NCBI GenBank assembly: GCA_964510515.1
Contig: CAZEAU010000013.1
Span: 1 to 62,637 of the forward strand
Reading direction: 5' to 3'
DNA from: SURF-21 sp964510515
GTDB taxonomy: Bacteria; Actinomycetota; Geothermincolia; Geothermincolales; RBG-13-55-18
Length of the DNA: 62,637 nt
The notes under the pieces were generated by a model. That model did not search any database and was not told the DNA's origin. It saw nothing but the letters and a program-made list of their open reading frames with translations. Positions within the stretch are counted from its first letter, which is position 1. Each line of letters begins with the position of its first letter. Below are positions 25,897 to 34,081 of the stretch, piece by piece. Both the position numbers and the translations under genes were made by a program.

Positions 25897-26715
25897 ATGC
25901 ACAGGCCTCGCTCCGGCTCCCCCGGGGGGCTTTTTGGCGCGGCGGGGGCCCCCCGCGTGATCACCGTTTCCGGAGCCAGCAAGGATATCGGCAAGAGTTC
26001 CCTGGTCGCCTACCTCGCGAGCCACTGCCCCTCCTGCGCAGCCGTCAAGGTGACCGTGCACGAGGAGAGGGTGCCCGGCGAGGCGGTGATCGAGGAAAAA
26101 GGGCCCGCGCAGGGGCGGGGCACGGATACGGAGAGGATGCTGGAGGCGGGGGCCTCGCCCGTCTTCTGGGTGCGGACCACCGTGCGGGACCTGCCGGGGG
26201 ACCTGGAGAAGGTCGCGCCCCTGCTGCAGGCGCCGGTGGTCATCGTGGAGGGCAACAGCGTGCTCGAGCACCTGGAGCCGGATTACGCCGTTTTCGTCAT
26301 GGGCTCCGGCTTCGACGACTTCAAGCCCTCCGCTTTCGCCGCCATAAAAAAAGCGCATACGGTGCTGGTGAGCGGGGAAACGGGCTTTTCGGGAGGGGAG
26401 CTCCTCGCCCTGGAGCGCGAGGTAAAGGGCATGAACCCCGGCGCGAAGCTGTTGGCGGTATCCGAGCGGGGGCGCGATGAGGCATGGCGGATAGTGCTGT
26501 CCCGCGTGGCGGGCAGGATAGGAGGTAAGTACATGGCGAGCGAAGTGAGCGAGAATGTGCTGGAGGCGGTGAAGGGCAGGGCTGAGGACGGGCGTATATC
26601 CTGCCCCGTCGCCCTCAAGCTGGCCGAGGACCTCGGGGTCTCTCCCGCGGAGGTGGGAAAGGCCGCCAACGCCCTGGAGTTGAAGATATCCAAATGCTCC
26701 CTTGGCTGCTTCTAG
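25897..26715 (+). CDS. MobB-like P-loop protein with C-terminal CxxxCF domain
   Basis: This 272-aa protein has a P-loop VSGASKDIGKSSLVAYLA near its start and a nucleotide-dependent fold like MobB, which assists molybdenum/tungsten-pterin dinucleotide formation. EGNSVLEHLEPDYAVFVMG corresponds to the MobB E-G region. Residues ~220-272 form a small helical domain ending KCSLGCF, which I associate with Mo/W-related proteins but cannot name. The ATG follows AGAGAGGTGATCG. It precedes the tungstate transporter genes on the same strand, supporting a metal-cofactor role. Confidence 0.75.
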   Translation: MHRPRSGSPGGLFGAAGAPRVITVSGASKDIGKSSLVAYLASHCPSCAAVKVTVHEERVPGEAVIEEKGPAQGRGTDTERMLEAGASPVFWVRTTVRDLPGDLEKVAPLLQAPVVIVEGNSVLEHLEPDYAVFVMGSGFDDFKPSAFAAIKKAHTVLVSGETGFSGGELLALEREVKGMNPGAKLLAVSERGRDEAWRIVLSRVAGRIGGKYMASEVSENVLEAVKGRAEDGRISCPVALKLAEDLGVSPAEVGKAANALELKISKCSLGCF

Positions 26716-26944
26716 GCGGCGGTGAGCGCTGGAGGCGATATGATTGCAGCGGCCGATGCTCACGCGCGGCGGGCGCCGGGCCTGTGCCCAGGCGCCGCGC
26801 TCGCCGGGGGGAAAGGCCCGCGGACATGAACGGGACCTCCGAGCTCCATCCCTGAGGCCGCGCCGCTCCGGCGGGGCTACGGATATGAGCCGAGAGGGTG
26901 CGGGGGGAGCCCCCGTGCCTCCTGCGTTTGGAAAGGGGGTGACG

Positions 26945-27019
26945 GCAGCCGAAGCGCTATGCCCGCCTCCGGGTGGGCGTTATCGTTGCGACTGGAGGCA
27001 AGGGCGTTGCCCCGGCTGC
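26945..27019 (+). ncRNA. Candidate structured mRNA leader before tupA
   Basis: GCAGCC (26945-26950) pairs with GGCTGC (27014-27019), enclosing two hairpins: GCCCGCC-TCCG-GGTGGGC (26961-26978) and GGCAA-GGGCG-TTGCC (26997-27011). This closed three-way junction lies 63 bp before the tungstate-binding protein gene, where Moco/tungsten-cofactor riboswitches occur in other bacteria. I cannot match it to a known consensus. The rest of the 26716-27081 gap shows no gene. Confidence 0.35.
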
Positions 27020-27081
27020 AAGGAGCGCAGCGACCAGAGTCGGAATGATTGTTCGAGGCGAGTGGAAAGGAGATAGCGCAG

Positions 27082-27924
27082 ATGAAGAAAAGAGCCCTAT
27101 TCCTGACCGGGCTGATCCTGGTCGTCGCCCTGGTCCTGGCCTTGTCGGGATGCGGGGAGAAAAAGGCGGAGGAGGTAGAGAGGACCGACCTCATCCTGGC
27201 CACCACCACCAGCACCCAGGATACGGGCCTGCTGGACGAATGGGTGCCCATGTTCGAGGCGGACAACCCCTACACGGTGAAGGTCATCGCCGTGGGGAGC
27301 GGCGCTGCCATGGAGATGGGCAAGAACGGGGAGGCCGACGTCCTGCTGGTGCACAGCCCCGCAGCGGAGGAGCAGCTGGTTGCCGACGGCTACGCCATCG
27401 ACCGCAACGCGGTCATGCATAACGACTTCATCCTCGTCGGGCCCGCCTCCGACCCCGCGGACCTCAAGGACTCGTCAACGGCCGGGGAGGCGTTCACGGC
27501 TATCGCGGAATCCGGATCCAAGTTCATCTCCCGCGCGGACGACTCCGGCACCCACGTCAAGGAGCTGGCGGTCTGGAAAGCGGCGGACATCACCCCCGCG
27601 GGCGCGTGGTACGTGGAGGCCGGCAAGGGCATGGGAGACACCTTGCGCATCGGCTCGGAGGAGGAGGCCTACGTCCTCACCGACCGCGGCACCTACCTCA
27701 GCCTCAGGGGCGAGCTGGACCTGGACATAATCCTCGAGGGCGACCCCATCCTCTTCAACAACTACCACGTCATGAACGTGAACCCGGAGAAGTGGCCCGA
27801 CGTCAATTTCGAGGGCGCCAAGGCCTTCAACGCTTTCTGCATCTCCCGGGAGGCGCAGGAATTCCTCAAGGAGTTCGGGGTGGAGAAGTTCGGGCAGCCG
27901 CTCTTCTACGCCGACGCCCTTTGA
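27082..27924 (+). CDS. tupA: Tungstate ABC transporter, substrate-binding lipoprotein
   Basis: This 280-aa lipoprotein is exported and lipid-anchored: signal helix LTGLILVVALVLALSGC with lipobox Cys24. It binds the oxyanion for TupBC. The family hallmark TTTSTQDTGLLDE (from residue 41) holds the oxyanion-binding Thr/Ser, and SRADDSGTHVKE the second binding segment. The C-terminus has NNYHVMNVNPEKWP, characteristic of TupA. ATG 27082 is chosen because AAAGGAG lies upstream and it begins the signal peptide. Specificity for tungstate over molybdate is inferred from family resemblance. Confidence 0.93.
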   Translation: MKKRALFLTGLILVVALVLALSGCGEKKAEEVERTDLILATTTSTQDTGLLDEWVPMFEADNPYTVKVIAVGSGAAMEMGKNGEADVLLVHSPAAEEQLVADGYAIDRNAVMHNDFILVGPASDPADLKDSSTAGEAFTAIAESGSKFISRADDSGTHVKELAVWKAADITPAGAWYVEAGKGMGDTLRIGSEEEAYVLTDRGTYLSLRGELDLDIILEGDPILFNNYHVMNVNPEKWPDVNFEGAKAFNAFCISREAQEFLKEFGVEKFGQPLFYADAL

Positions 27925-27947
27925 GCGGGCATGGGACAAGATGGACG

Positions 27948-27971
27948 GGCCCCGGCGGAGACGCCGGGGCC
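27948..27971. terminator. Perfect 9-bp hairpin between tupA and tupB
   Basis: GGCCCCGGC-GGAGAC-GCCGGGGCC lies in the 92-bp tupA-tupB gap with no T-run. Such hairpins often give partial termination or 3'-end protection, so the binding protein is made in excess over the permease. Confidence 0.5.
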
Positions 27972-28016
27972 GCATCCGGGGCTCACGGTCCCGCCTGAAG
28001 AAAGGTAGTGCGGGCG

Positions 28017-28784
28017 ATGGGAGACATCTGGCAGGGCTTCGTCGAAGCCCTCAAGCTGATCGCGCGTTTCGATCCATACGTGATGAGCATTACCCTGTTC
28101 ACCCTGTACATCTGCGCCATCGCCACCTTTTTCGGCACCCTCATCGGCATCCCTTTGGGCTCGGCGCTGGCCCTTTACCGTTTTCCCGGGCGCAAGTTCC
28201 TGGTCACCCTGGTCAATGCGGGCATGGGGCTTCCCCCCGTGGTCGTCGGCCTCTTCGTTTACCTCTTCCTGAAGAGGAGGGGCCCCCTCGGGTTTCTCAG
28301 CTGGCTCTACACCCCCAAGGCCATCATCCTGGCGGAGGTGGTTCTGGCCATGCCCCTTATAGCGGGCATCACCATGGCCGCCATGCAGAACGTGAACCCC
28401 AAGCTGCGCCTGCAGTCGAAGTCGCTGGGGGCGGGCGAGGTGCGCTCCACCCTGACCCTGCTGCGGGAGAGCCGCCTCTCCCTGGTGGCGGCGGTCATCG
28501 CCGGCTTCGGCGGCATCATCTCCGAGGTGGGCGCGGCGATGATGGTGGGCGGCAACCTCCTGCTGGGCGGCCAGCCCTACACCCGCACCCTGACCACGGC
28601 GACGGTGCTCGAGGTGAGCATGGGCAACCTCACCTCGGCCATCGCGCTGGGCATCATCCTCCTCTCCATCACCATCCTCATGGTATGGGTGATGACCCTC
28701 ATCCAGCAGGGAACGCTGCTTAATTTTCCGGCCCGGGTGGCGCGCAGCCTGATGTCGCGCTGGCGCGGGGAGGCCGCTCCGTGA
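28017..28784 (+). CDS. tupB: Tungstate ABC transporter, permease
   Basis: This 255-aa inner-membrane protein has about six hydrophobic segments (for example ITLFTLYICAIATFFGTLIG and IILLSITILMVWVMTLI). The EAA-type cytoplasmic loop is LGAGEVRSTLTLLRESRLSL. NAGMGLPPVVVGLFVYLFL is a TupB-typical segment. ATG 28017 is preferred to GTG 28008. Its stop overlaps the tupC start. Confidence 0.92.
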   Translation: MGDIWQGFVEALKLIARFDPYVMSITLFTLYICAIATFFGTLIGIPLGSALALYRFPGRKFLVTLVNAGMGLPPVVVGLFVYLFLKRRGPLGFLSWLYTPKAIILAEVVLAMPLIAGITMAAMQNVNPKLRLQSKSLGAGEVRSTLTLLRESRLSLVAAVIAGFGGIISEVGAAMMVGGNLLLGGQPYTRTLTTATVLEVSMGNLTSAIALGIILLSITILMVWVMTLIQQGTLLNFPARVARSLMSRWRGEAAP

Positions 28785-29884
28785 GCTCCTTTCTCACCGT
28801 GGAGGCCTTGCGGCATTCCTACGAGGGCAGGCAGGTCCTCGCCGTGGACGGACTGGCCCTGCAGGAGGGGGAGATACTGGCGGTGGTCGGCCCCAACGGC
28901 TCCGGCAAGAGCACCCTGCTGCGCATGATCAACATGCTGGAGAGGCCCGATGCGGGCGATATCGTCTTCTGGAACGGGGCGCGCCTCTCCGCCATGGGCA
29001 GGCGGGAGAAGAGGGAGCTGTCAAAGCAGATGGCCATGATCTTTCAGGAGCCGCTGCTCTTCAAGCGCAGCGTGCGCGCCAACGTGGCCTACGGCCTGAA
29101 GATGCACCGCGTCCCGCGGGAGGAGAGGGAACGCAAGGTGCGCGAGATGCTGGAGAGGCTGGCTATAGCCGAATTGTCGGAGCAGGACGCCATGACCCTC
29201 TCCGGCGGGGAGGCCCAGAAGGTCACCCTGGGCAGGGCTATGGTGCTGCAGCCGCGCCTGCTGCTCATGGACGAGCCTTTGGCCTCGCTTGACGTCCCCG
29301 CCCGCAAGTCGGCGCGGTCGGACATAAGCCGGCTGGTCAAGGAGATGGGAGTGACCGCCGTTTACGTGACCCACGATTACCACGAGGTGCTGGAGATCGC
29401 GGACAAGCTGGCCGTCCTCATCGAGGGCAGGCTGGAACAGCTGGGAAAGCCCACGGAGGTCTTCGGGCGGCCGGTCAACGAGGCGGTAGCGGAGTTTTTG
29501 GGCGCGGAGAACCTGCTTGAGGGGGTGGTGGCAGCCTGCCGCGACGGCGCGGCCGAGATCGACATCGCGGGCATCTCCCTGGAGGCCCTGTGCGAAGAGC
29601 CGCCGGGAACTCCGGTCAAGGTGCTCATCCATCCCGACGAGGTGGCGCTGTTTGTCGATACCGCCTCCGGCGGGTCCATGCGCAACCGCCTGCCTGCCCG
29701 CGTCACCGACGTGCGCGCGCTGGGCGCCCTGGTGAGGGTGGACCTGGATTGCGGCTTCCCTCTCGTGGCGCATATTACCCTGGCATCCCGCGAGGAGATG
29801 GGGGTCGAGCCGGGGCTCGGCCTGGCCGTGGGCATCAAGGCCACCGCCATCCACGTCATGCCCTACATCGGGCCTGCGGGGTGA
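28781..29884 (+). CDS. tupC: Tungstate ABC transporter, ATP-binding protein
   Basis: This 367-aa ATPase has Walker A VGPNGSGKST, Q-loop FQEPLLFKRS, signature LSGGEAQKVTLGRA, Walker B LLLMDEPLASLD and H-loop VTHDYHE. Residues ~240-367 are an extra domain resembling TOBE/Mop oxyanion sensors, suggesting feedback by cytoplasmic tungstate or molybdate. The GTG start overlaps the tupB stop by four bases. Confidence 0.92.
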   Translation: MSSFLTVEALRHSYEGRQVLAVDGLALQEGEILAVVGPNGSGKSTLLRMINMLERPDAGDIVFWNGARLSAMGRREKRELSKQMAMIFQEPLLFKRSVRANVAYGLKMHRVPREERERKVREMLERLAIAELSEQDAMTLSGGEAQKVTLGRAMVLQPRLLLMDEPLASLDVPARKSARSDISRLVKEMGVTAVYVTHDYHEVLEIADKLAVLIEGRLEQLGKPTEVFGRPVNEAVAEFLGAENLLEGVVAACRDGAAEIDIAGISLEALCEEPPGTPVKVLIHPDEVALFVDTASGGSMRNRLPARVTDVRALGALVRVDLDCGFPLVAHITLASREEMGVEPGLGLAVGIKATAIHVMPYIGPAG

Positions 29885-29921
29885 GGCGTCCGCCCGCGTT
29901 CCCTTGGTGTAAAATGAGCCC

Positions 29922-30728
29922 ATGAAGAGCTTACATCGCGCGATGGAGCGTGTTCTGCCCCTGTTCATCCTCCTGGCCCTGCTGGCGGGGGGCTGCGGCG
30001 GCGAGGAGGCGCCCCTGATCCTGGCGGCCACGAACGACCTCGAGGGGAGCGGTATCCTGGAGGCATGGGCAGCGGGTTTCGGGGCGAAGTCGGGCAGGCG
30101 GGTCGAGCTGGTGGTGGTCCCCGATGGGGAGGCGCTGGACATGGCCAGGTACGGCGAGTGCGACATCATGCTCACCCACATCCCCGAGGAGGAAGCGAGG
30201 CTTGCGAAGACGGGGCGCATAGAGGGGGGCCGGGAGGTGATGCGCGGCGATTACGTGCTGCTGGGGCCGCCGCAAGACCCCGCGGGCATCAAGGGCGGGA
30301 AGAGCGCGGCGGAGGCGGTGAAGGGGATAGCCGACAGCGCACAGACCTTCGTCCTGCGCATCGACGGTTCCGGCACCGCCGCCATGCAGGCCACCCTGCT
30401 GGTCATGGCGGACGTGGACATGGCCGGGGAATGGCTCCTGCCCACGGAGGCGGGCGCGGAGGGGGCGCTGCGGGAAGCCTCGCGGGAGAAGGCCTACACG
30501 CTGGCGGGGCGCAGCGTTTACCGGCGTCTGGCGGGCGAACTCGAGCTGGAGATGATGTGCGAGGCTGGCGAGGCACTCGTCGATCATTACAGCGCCGCGG
30601 CGGTGAGCGTCTTCGTCTTCCCCGATACCGACCTGGACGGCGCGCTGGATTTCATCGCCTACCTGCTCACTTCCCATGCACGCTCCTTCCTGGACCCGGG
30701 AGCATGGAGCTTCCCGGGGGAACAATGA
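29922..30728 (+). CDS. Divergent TupA-like substrate-binding lipoprotein
   Basis: This 268-aa lipoprotein has signal LPLFILLALLAGGC with lipobox Cys25. The overall plan follows TupA (LILAATNDLEGSGILEAW; VLRIDGSGTAAMQ), but the oxyanion-binding TTTS is replaced by ATND and the D-D-S-G segment by D-G-S-G. The C-terminal N-N-Y-H-V block is missing. It may bind a different anion or act as a sensor. It follows tupC by 37 bp and is probably cotranscribed. Confidence 0.78.
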   Translation: MKSLHRAMERVLPLFILLALLAGGCGGEEAPLILAATNDLEGSGILEAWAAGFGAKSGRRVELVVVPDGEALDMARYGECDIMLTHIPEEEARLAKTGRIEGGREVMRGDYVLLGPPQDPAGIKGGKSAAEAVKGIADSAQTFVLRIDGSGTAAMQATLLVMADVDMAGEWLLPTEAGAEGALREASREKAYTLAGRSVYRRLAGELELEMMCEAGEALVDHYSAAAVSVFVFPDTDLDGALDFIAYLLTSHARSFLDPGAWSFPGEQ

Positions 30729-30885
30729 CCGTGCGGGGGCGGCGACGGAGACCGCAGGCGATGGCGAGCGCGGGCGGACTGGTCGGCTGTGCGCGGGGGA
30801 CAGGCGGCATGTCCGGCGCGGCGGCGGGAAGCCGGAGTTCAGGCCGATATGGGAGAAATTCTTTATATCTGCAGGAGGAGAAGGC

Positions 30886-30975
30886 ATGCGGCGGAAGAGG
30901 GCGGATATGAAGGCGGCCGGCTTTCATCCCCGGTCGCCGTATGATATGGGCGCAGTCCGAGGGGGCGGGCGGTGA
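30886..30975 (+). CDS. Possible 29-aa small protein
   Basis: A short frame starts at an ATG preceded by an excellent GCAGGAGGAG site and by a -10-like TTATAT at 30862-30867. The peptide is basic (MRRKRADMKAAGF start). The surrounding 30729-31072 gap has no other feature. No homologue is known to me; it could be chance. Confidence 0.25.
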   Translation: MRRKRADMKAAGFHPRSPYDMGAVRGGGR

Positions 30976-31072
30976 GTACACGGATGCGGGAGGACGGCCG
31001 GGGGCTGCTTTCGAGCCCGCGCTTTGAGCTGCCCCTCATAAGCGAGCCGCCCCCGCAGCGGGGAGGCGGGCC

Positions 31073-32620
31073 ATGAGCGTTCCCTTGCGCGTGCTCATCG
31101 TGGAGGACTCGGAGGACGATGCGGCGCTCGTGGTCCGCCACCTGTCGCGCGGCGGCTTCGACGTCGCGTATGAGCGCGTGGACAACGCCCGGGACATGAG
31201 GGAAGCCCTGCGGGCCGGGGAATGGGAAATCGTCATCTCCGACTGCAGCATGCCCCGCTTCGATGGCCTGGCGGCGGTTGCCGTCATGCGCGAGCTGGAC
31301 CCCGACACCCCCATCATCATCATCTCCGGCACGGTGGGCGAGGACGTGGCCGCGCAGGCGGTGAAGCAGGGCGCCCACGACTACATCATGAAGGACAACC
31401 TCATCCGGCTCGTCCCCTCCATAGAGAGGGAGCTGCGCGATGTGGAGATGCGCAAGGAGCGCCGGCGCTCCGAGTTGAGGCTGGCCAGGCTCAGCCTGTG
31501 CCTTCTCAACCTGGGCATGGAGCCGGCGCGCAATATCGACAGCATCGTCTCCACGGCGCTGGAGATACTGGAAGGAGACGTGGTCAAGTACTGGCGCATG
31601 GCGGGAGCGGAATACTCCCTGCAGGTCGAGCAGGCGTCGATCGAGGGCTATGAGGCCTCGCGAAGAAAGATGGAGCGGGAGTCCATGGAGGGGCTGTTCA
31701 TGTGGCACAGGGGCCCCACGAGCGGGGAGGGGGTCGACGCTTCCTCCCTGCGGGAGGCGGACCCCGACATCGTCAGGTATGGGCTCGCGAACCTGCTGGC
31801 TCACCCGGTGATGCTCAAGGAGGAGATCGTGGGCTGCCTGTGCGTCTTCGCCAGGGAGGAGGGAGGTTTCAGCCGCGAGCGTATCGACCTCGCGGGCATG
31901 GTCGCCAAGGCCATCTCCATCGAGGAGGAAAGATGGGCCGACGAGATGGGGCTGCGCGACTTTATCGAGGTCGCATCCCACGAGCTGCGTCATCCCATCA
32001 CGGTGATGAAAGGTTACGCCGTCACCTTAAGGGAGATGGGCTGCAGGATGGACAGCGCGGCCCTCGCCAATGCCCTGGATGCCATCGACAGGGGGGCCGA
32101 CCGCCTCGTCGCCCTGCTCGGCAACCTGCTGGACACCACGCGCATCGAGCGGGGCGAGCTGCCCATCGCCAGGAAGGAGGTCCGCTTGGACCACCTGATC
32201 GACGCCGCATTGCGGGACATCGGGGCCAGGTACGAGGACAGGCCCTTCGACGTGGACCTGGGCGGGGAGCCCGTGGTCTTGAAAGCGGACCCCAGGAGGG
32301 TCTCGCAGCTCCTGGAGGCGCTCCTGGACAACGCCGCCAAGTTCTCGCCCTCTCATTGCCGCATCGGGCTGCGGGCGGAGGTGAAGGGGGAGGAGGTGGA
32401 GGTCTCGGTCCTCGACCGCGGGAAGGGCGTCCCGGAGGAAGAGCGCGAGAAGGTTTTCTGGCGTTTCTACCAGGTGGAGGAGGTCAGGCACCATTCCCTG
32501 CCGGGCATCGGGCTTGGCCTCTACATCGCCAAAAGGATAGTGGAGGCCCACGGCGGGAGGATCTGGTACCGTCCCCGCGAGGGTGGGGGCTCCGCCTTCA
32601 GCTTCAGCCTGCCGCTGTGA
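31073..32620 (+). CDS. Receiver-GAF-histidine kinase hybrid
   Basis: This 515-aa soluble protein starts with a receiver domain (phospho-acceptor Asp57 in VISDCSMPRFDG, Lys in YIMKDN). A GAF-like region (~145-290) follows, then HisKA with ASHELRHPITVMKGYA and a HATPase (DNAAKFSP, DRGKGVPEEE, GIGLGLYIAKRIVEAHGG). Receiver-first hybrids usually accept phosphate from another kinase and retune this one. GGGGAGG precedes the ATG. There is no adjacent partner. Confidence 0.9.
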   Translation: MSVPLRVLIVEDSEDDAALVVRHLSRGGFDVAYERVDNARDMREALRAGEWEIVISDCSMPRFDGLAAVAVMRELDPDTPIIIISGTVGEDVAAQAVKQGAHDYIMKDNLIRLVPSIERELRDVEMRKERRRSELRLARLSLCLLNLGMEPARNIDSIVSTALEILEGDVVKYWRMAGAEYSLQVEQASIEGYEASRRKMERESMEGLFMWHRGPTSGEGVDASSLREADPDIVRYGLANLLAHPVMLKEEIVGCLCVFAREEGGFSRERIDLAGMVAKAISIEEERWADEMGLRDFIEVASHELRHPITVMKGYAVTLREMGCRMDSAALANALDAIDRGADRLVALLGNLLDTTRIERGELPIARKEVRLDHLIDAALRDIGARYEDRPFDVDLGGEPVVLKADPRRVSQLLEALLDNAAKFSPSHCRIGLRAEVKGEEVEVSVLDRGKGVPEEEREKVFWRFYQVEEVRHHSLPGIGLGLYIAKRIVEAHGGRIWYRPREGGGSAFSFSLPL

Positions 32621-32703
32621 AGCCGCCCCGCGCTGCGCTCCTCGCCGGCGGCGCCTGCCTCCATCCCGGAGGCGGCGGGCTCGATGCCCGCCCCGCCCCG
32701 CGG

Positions 32704-32740
32704 CCCCCGGGGCGCACTGGGCGCGCTGCGCCCCCGGGGG
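32704..32740. terminator. Long GC hairpin
   Basis: CCCCCGGGGCGCA pairs with TGCGCCCCCGGGGG with one bulged base, 84 bp past the hybrid kinase stop. It lacks a U-tract but is among the strongest stems in the window. Confidence 0.4.
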
Positions 32741-32794
32741 GAGCCTTCTCCCGCGAGGTTGACTGATGCCGCCGCGGACACCAGAATAACGTTT

Positions 32795-34081
32795 ATGCTG
32801 AAAAAAACCCGGTTGGCCGTGCGCAGCCTGCTGACCATGTCCAACCTCTTCGAGAACCTGGCGGAGGTGTACGGCGGCCGCGAGGCCATGAGCCTGGTGG
32901 AGCCGCTGGGCTACCGCCTCTTCCCGGCGGCGCGGCCGAGCTTTCGCGACTGCCTCCACTTCACCAACCTGGCGGCGGAGGCCCTCATCCGCGACCTGGA
33001 CCTCAAGAAGGGGCAGCGGGCGCTGGTCGTCACGCCGCGGGGGGAAGAGCTCCTGCTTGCGTCGGCGGCCCTGATCAAGGCGGGAGGCATCGCTGTTCCC
33101 GCCGCCGCGGGACTGGAGGTGGGGGAGCTCCTGGGCCGAGCCCGCGGCTGCGGGGCGTCGCTGGCCCTGGTGGACGGGGCGCTCCTCGCCGCCAGGCCGG
33201 ACCTCCTGGAGGGCATGGCGGGGAGCATGGGCGTGATGGCGCTGGGGCCGCGTGCAGCCGCCCCGCGCGGCGTCCCCTGCCTGGACGAGGCCGCGCAGAG
33301 CTCCTCGGGCTTCTTCCTCCCCTATACCCTGAAGCCGGCAAACGTGGCCTTCCTCTTCCATGCCGAGGCGGGGGAGGGGGGGCTCAAGGCGGTCATGGTC
33401 ACCAACCAGGGCCTGCTCGGCCCGCAGCTGCGGGCGGCGATGTTCATGCCCTCGCGCCCCGGCGACCTCTGCCTGCACGCCCTGGGGCTGGAGGGCGCGC
33501 AGGGCATGTATGCGGCCGTGCTGGGGCTGTGCATGGGGCTGCGCATGCGCTTCCTTCCCGCGGTCGGGGCGGCGGGCCTTGCCCGGGAGCTGGGCGCGCA
33601 CTCACCCGCGGTCCTCATGGCCGGGAGCGAGGAGTGCCGGGAGCTGCTGCGGGAGAGCGGGGGCGGTATCCTATCCCGCCTGCGGCTCTGCGTATCCTTG
33701 GGTGACCCGCTGCCGCGCATGCTGCCCGCCGCTCTCCTGCGCCCGCCGCGCGGGCGGCCGGCGTCCTGCCTGCGGGGTTTCCTCGAGGTTTACGGAGCGG
33801 GGGGCAGGGCAACCGCCATAGCTCTCAAGCCGGCCCTGCCGTTTGCCGCCTGGCCGGAGGGCTGCCCGGGGCTGCCCTTCCCGCCCAACCGCATGAAGGT
33901 GGTGGGGGCGCGGGGGCGCCGCGGCAAGGGCGGCGAGGATGGAGAGCTCTATATGCGCGGCCCGGCGGTCACCCCGGGCTACTGGAACGACCTGGAGGGC
34001 ACCATGGACGCCAGGCGCGACGGTTGGTTCAGCGCCGGCGTCGGGGCTTCCAGGAAGCGCTTCCTCGTCACGCTCCGCTGA
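32795..34081 (+). CDS. Degenerate AMP-binding (acyl-CoA synthetase-like) protein
   Basis: This 428-aa protein follows the N-terminal domain of acyl-adenylate-forming enzymes: a helix with DLDLKKGQRALVVTPRGEE, a C-terminal ELYMRGPAVTPGYWND and DGWFSAG. The ATP P-loop (S/T-G-G-T-T-G) is replaced by FHAEAGEGGLKAVMVTNQ, and the C-terminal lid domain with the catalytic Lys is missing. It therefore looks catalytically dead, either decaying or repurposed. ATG 32795 lacks a clear ribosome-binding site; ATG 32837 is an alternative. Its end overlaps the convergent HEAT gene by 14 bp. Confidence 0.7.
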   Translation: MLKKTRLAVRSLLTMSNLFENLAEVYGGREAMSLVEPLGYRLFPAARPSFRDCLHFTNLAAEALIRDLDLKKGQRALVVTPRGEELLLASAALIKAGGIAVPAAAGLEVGELLGRARGCGASLALVDGALLAARPDLLEGMAGSMGVMALGPRAAAPRGVPCLDEAAQSSSGFFLPYTLKPANVAFLFHAEAGEGGLKAVMVTNQGLLGPQLRAAMFMPSRPGDLCLHALGLEGAQGMYAAVLGLCMGLRMRFLPAVGAAGLARELGAHSPAVLMAGSEECRELLRESGGGILSRLRLCVSLGDPLPRMLPAALLRPPRGRPASCLRGFLEVYGAGGRATAIALKPALPFAAWPEGCPGLPFPPNRMKVVGARGRRGKGGEDGELYMRGPAVTPGYWNDLEGTMDARRDGWFSAGVGASRKRFLVTLR

